A DNA stretch of 64,000 nt, from NCBI RefSeq assembly GCF_900016645.1, contig NZ_CDGJ01000036.1, one strand, 5' to 3'. Positions within the stretch are counted from its first letter, which is position 1, and every line of letters begins with the position of its first letter. Shown here piece by piece: positions 61,451 to 64,000 of the stretch. The position numbers and the translations under genes are program-made. The DNA is from Acididesulfobacillus acetoxydans (GTDB taxonomy: Bacteria > Bacillota > Desulfitobacteriia > Desulfitobacteriales > Desulfitobacteriaceae). The notes beneath the pieces are model-generated. The model was not told where the DNA came from. It was given only the letters and a program-made list of their open reading frames with translations, and searched no databases.

Positions 61451-62425
61451 ATGCCTCAATCGTTCGAAAAGCCGGCCCATGGTTCCGGACCGCCGACCCT
61501 TGCCGGAGCAGGCGGGCAGGCAGTGGAGCCATCGGCGGCCGAGTTGCCTGTGGCTAGAGATGGTTTCCAGACTGAACTCACCGTCTCTTCCCCGTTTACC
61601 GAGTTCTGGAAGAAGTTTCGCAAACAGAAACTGGCTATGGCGGCAGCCGCTTTCATTATTTTGCTCTTAGTTATTGCCTTAATCGGGCCTTCAATTGCCC
61701 CTTATCGGATGGACCAGCCGGACTATAATAACATGCTGGCCGGGCCATCGTTACAGCACTTGTGCGGTACGGATGAATTCGGCCGGGACATTTTCAGCCG
61801 CATCCTGGCGGGAACGCGCATTTCCCTCTGGGTTGGCCTCTCCTCGGTGGCGGTGGGGGCTGTCATCGGAACGATTCTCGGATTAATCAGCGGTTACTAC
61901 GGCAAATGGGTCGATGCTATGATCATGCGGATTTCCGATGTCCTTCTCGCTTTTCCCGGAATATTGCTGGCGATTGGTATCATTGCCATTCTCGGCCCGG
62001 GGCTGAACAATGTCATTATCGCGGTGGCCATTTTCGGTATTCCCATTTTTGCCCGTATCGTGCGCAGCAGTACCCTAGCTTTGAAGAGTACGGTTTATGT
62101 CGAAGCGGCTCGTTCTCTGGGCGCCCGTAATAGAAGGCTAATCTGGAAGCACATTTTTCCCGGTACGGCTTCCACTGTGATTGTATATTTCACCATGCGT
62201 ATCGGTACGGCTATTCTGACCGCGGCCAGTTTGAGTTTTCTTGGTCTGGGGGCGCAGCCGCCCACACCGGAATGGGGAGCGATGCTGAGCAGTGGACGAG
62301 ACTATCTGACACAGGCACCTCATGTCGCCTTTTTTCCGGGAATGGCCATTTTCCTCACTGTTTTGGCCTTTAACCTCTTCGGCGACGGTTTGCGCGATGC
62401 TTTGGATCCGAAAATCAAAGGCTAG
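61451..62425 (+). CDS. Peptide-type ABC permease (DppC family)
   Basis: A 324-aa DppC/OppC permease: FWKKFRKQKLAMAAAAFIILL, the GTDEFGRDIFSRILAGTRISL signature, and the loop VEAARSLGARNRRLIWKHIFPGT. It has an unusually long Pro/Gly/Ala-rich N-terminal stretch of about 55 residues before the first membrane segment. It is 14 nt after dppB. Confidence 0.94.
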   Translation: MPQSFEKPAHGSGPPTLAGAGGQAVEPSAAELPVARDGFQTELTVSSPFTEFWKKFRKQKLAMAAAAFIILLLVIALIGPSIAPYRMDQPDYNNMLAGPSLQHLCGTDEFGRDIFSRILAGTRISLWVGLSSVAVGAVIGTILGLISGYYGKWVDAMIMRISDVLLAFPGILLAIGIIAILGPGLNNVIIAVAIFGIPIFARIVRSSTLALKSTVYVEAARSLGARNRRLIWKHIFPGTASTVIVYFTMRIGTAILTAASLSFLGLGAQPPTPEWGAMLSSGRDYLTQAPHVAFFPGMAIFLTVLAFNLFGDGLRDALDPKIKG

Positions 62426-62443
62426 GGGGAGGAGGTGAGCGCG

Positions 62444-63460
62444 ATGAAAAAGCCAGTTTTGGAAATCACGGGCTTACAGACACACTTCTTCAGCGATGAC
62501 GAGGTGGTACGGGCGGTGGACGGGGTCGATATCCGCATTGAGGAGGGCCAAACGCTTGGTCTCGTGGGCGAGTCTGGCTGTGGAAAAAGTGTGACCTCTT
62601 TGTCGGTTATGGGTCTGTTGGGAGACACTGGGGGAAAGGTGGTTGCGGGTTCGGTTTTTTTTAAGGGTAAGGATTTGCTCAGACTTTCGGACAAGGAAAT
62701 GCGGCGTCTGCGCGGCCATGAAATGAGCATGATCTTTCAGGAGCCGATGACATCTCTCAATCCCACTTTGAGAATCGGAGAACAAATTGCGGAAGGGATC
62801 CGGCTGCATCTGGCACTGGACAAAAAGAAAGCCCGCAGCAGGGTTCTGGAAACTCTTAAGGCCGTGGGTATTCCCCGGGCGGAAGGTATTATGAGGGAAT
62901 ATCCCTACCAATTGTCAGGAGGAATGAGGCAAAGAGTCATGATCGCCATGGCGATGTCCTGTGAACCGGATCTCCTTATTGCCGACGAACCGACCACGGC
63001 TCTTGATGTAACTATTCAAGCCCAGATCCTAGACCTAATGCGTAAGCTCAAGGAGAAGAAAGAAACCGCGATCATGTTCATCACCCACGATCTGGGGGTA
63101 GTGGCGGACATGTGCGACAGGGTTGTGGTGATGTATGCCGGCCAGGTTATGGAAGAGGCGGATGCGCGTGAGCTTTTCGCCAATCCCGGGCATCCCTATA
63201 CCCGGGGGCTGCTCGGCTCTCTTCCTAAGCTTCTTTCCGGGCAAAAGAGGCTGGGCGTCATCCCCGGGAATGTGCCCGTTTTCAAGCAAGTGCCGTCGGG
63301 ATGCCGTTTTGCGGGTCGCTGCTCGTATCAAACGGAGAAATGCCTACGGGAAGTTCCGCCGCTTCTGAAGGCTGGGGATAGGCATTTGGCTCGTTGCTGG
63401 CAGACATTCGGACTCGCTGGAGTGGAAGCCGGGACAGCAGATAAAGCCGGGCTGCAATAG
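62444..63460 (+). CDS. Peptide-type ABC ATPase (DppD family)
   Basis: A 338-aa ATPase: Walker A GESGCGKSV, QEPMTSLNPTLRIGEQI, signature LSGGMRQRVMIAMAM, and Walker B LLIADEPTTALDVT. The C-terminal oligopeptide-transporter extension holds the cysteines C-x6-C...C (GCRFAGRCSYQTEKC) seen in many Opp/Dpp ATPases that carry a [4Fe-4S] cluster. ATG 62444 follows GGAGGAGGTGAG. Confidence 0.94.
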   Translation: MKKPVLEITGLQTHFFSDDEVVRAVDGVDIRIEEGQTLGLVGESGCGKSVTSLSVMGLLGDTGGKVVAGSVFFKGKDLLRLSDKEMRRLRGHEMSMIFQEPMTSLNPTLRIGEQIAEGIRLHLALDKKKARSRVLETLKAVGIPRAEGIMREYPYQLSGGMRQRVMIAMAMSCEPDLLIADEPTTALDVTIQAQILDLMRKLKEKKETAIMFITHDLGVVADMCDRVVVMYAGQVMEEADARELFANPGHPYTRGLLGSLPKLLSGQKRLGVIPGNVPVFKQVPSGCRFAGRCSYQTEKCLREVPPLLKAGDRHLARCWQTFGLAGVEAGTADKAGLQ

Positions 63461-63503
63461 TGGACGGCGTCTGGGCGGGTTAAAAGTGAGACTTCGGGAA
63501 AGG

Positions 63504-63592
63504 GGGGAGATTTGTGTCAGACCCAGCCATATCCGCCACAGGTACAAAAAAGGTAACGTGCCGAGAAAAGGGGAGATTTGAGTCAGACACAG
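63504..63592 (+). repeat. Duplicated ribosome-binding/start region of dppF
   Basis: GGGGAGATTTG-T-GTCAGAC-C-CAG (63504-63526) recurs as GGGGAGATTTG-A-GTCAGAC-A-CAG (63570-63592), two mismatches in 23. The offset is 66 nt, exactly 22 codons. The first copy contains the GTG start; in the second it is GAG. Confidence 0.8.
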
Positions 63593-64000
63593 TAGATTAT
63601 ACCGCCTCTCCGCTCCTGGACGTGAGAGAGCTGAAAAAGCACTTTCCCGTGCGGACAAAGGACTTGTTCCGGCCCGCTAGGGATTTTGTCCGGGCGGTGG
63701 ACGGGGTTTCTTTTTTCATAAATCCCGGTGAAACGCTGGCTCTGGTGGGGGAGTCGGGCAGCGGTAAATCCACGACAGCGCGGCTCATTCTCCGGCTGCT
63801 TGAGCCGACGGCGGGAGAAATCCTTTTTGAGGGCCGCAGCCTCGGCCGGCTGGGCCCGGAGATGATGCGTCAGGCCCGTAAACAGATGCAGATGATTTTC
63901 CAAGATCCTTACGCTTCGCTCAATCCTCGCCTCACGGTTGAGGAAATTATCGCCGAGCCGTTACAGATTTTCCATGTGGGTTCCCCAGTGGAACGCAGTC
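63514..64000 (+). CDS. Peptide-type ABC ATPase (DppF family), 3' end cut by window edge
   Basis: The frame is open from GTG 63514 to the right edge (162 codons). Recognised parts: LLDVRELKKHFPVRT, VRAVDGVSFFINPGETLALVGESGSGKSTTARL with Walker A, and MQMIFQDPYASLNPRLTV. The start has AAAGGGGGGAG upstream and gives an N-terminal extension of about 35 residues. A second copy of the initiation region 66 nt later has GAG instead of GTG (see repeat). Confidence 0.9.
   Translation, partial: MSDPAISATGTKKVTCREKGRFESDTVDYTASPLLDVRELKKHFPVRTKDLFRPARDFVRAVDGVSFFINPGETLALVGESGSGKSTTARLILRLLEPTAGEILFEGRSLGRLGPEMMRQARKQMQMIFQDPYASLNPRLTVEEIIAEPLQIFHVGSPVERS

Overview
The window reads as a chromosomal stretch of an anaerobic, probably spore-forming Bacillota of the Peptococcaceae/Desulfitobacteriia type. 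This is inferred from gene content, not from a marker gene. The supporting content is: a selenocysteine-containing thioredoxin-fold protein with an in-frame UGA, two non-pyrrolysine MttB-type methyltransferases with corrinoid proteins, UROD-type methyltransferases, ComFB, a YaaH-like GH18 protein, menaquinone methyltransferase, sigma-54 control, and strong AGGAGG ribosome binding sites with many GTG/TTG starts. No rRNA, tRNA, CRISPR array, insertion-sequence transposase or phage gene was seen.

Layout. 1-6421 is mixed housekeeping: a Ski2-like DExH helicase cut by the left edge, a protein of unknown function, a Crp/Fnr regulator, ComFB, the selenoprotein (Sec150) behind a repeat-rich control region, and a GH18 protein. 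6604-11990 is a TPP-riboswitch-led thiamine operon, thiS-thiG-thiH-(thiF-thiE fusion)-thiC. The fusion linker is a coding minisatellite. 12018-13701 holds a zinc-ribbon protein with a leader hairpin over its ribosome binding site, and menG.

13994-22006 pairs a ribose-type (CUT2) ABC importer with two UROD/MtaA-type methyltransferases, a LacI-type regulator and a corrinoid protein. This suggests import and corrinoid-dependent demethylation of an O-methylated sugar or polyol. 22475-28186 is a sigma-54 promoter with upstream dyads driving mttB-like, a hydantoinase/oxoprolinase-type ATPase, a corrinoid protein and a second mttB-like gene. 28304-40108 carries a UbiD-type decarboxylase, an SsnA-like amidohydrolase, a PreA-like dehydrogenase with ferredoxin domain, YgeY, a three-subunit molybdenum hydroxylase, and a fused FeS-Mo hydroxylase of XdhD architecture. 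The set resembles the Escherichia coli ygeY-ssnA-ygfM-xdhD selenium-linked locus.

40459-43786 is an OpuC-like quaternary-amine ABC transporter. 43908-50024 holds a GATase-like protein and a four-part flavin/FeS dehydrogenase of the sarcosine/hydroxyproline/octopine type, then a class III aminotransferase and a flavodoxin-like reductase. 50042-54033 has a GntR regulator, an amidohydrolase and a sigma-54 activator. A second sigma-54 activator (54030-56087, minus) lies divergent to a second -24/-12 promoter that heads an IadA-like isoaspartyl dipeptidase and a D-amino-acid aminotransferase. A Dpp/Opp-type peptide importer follows and runs off the right edge.

Taken together, the second half looks like an accessory catabolic island for N- and O-methylated amines, heterocycles and unusual amino acids. 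Methyl groups would go to corrinoid proteins, and the demethylated cores to molybdenum hydroxylases, amidohydrolases and flavin/FeS dehydrogenases. The substrates are not fixed by the sequence.
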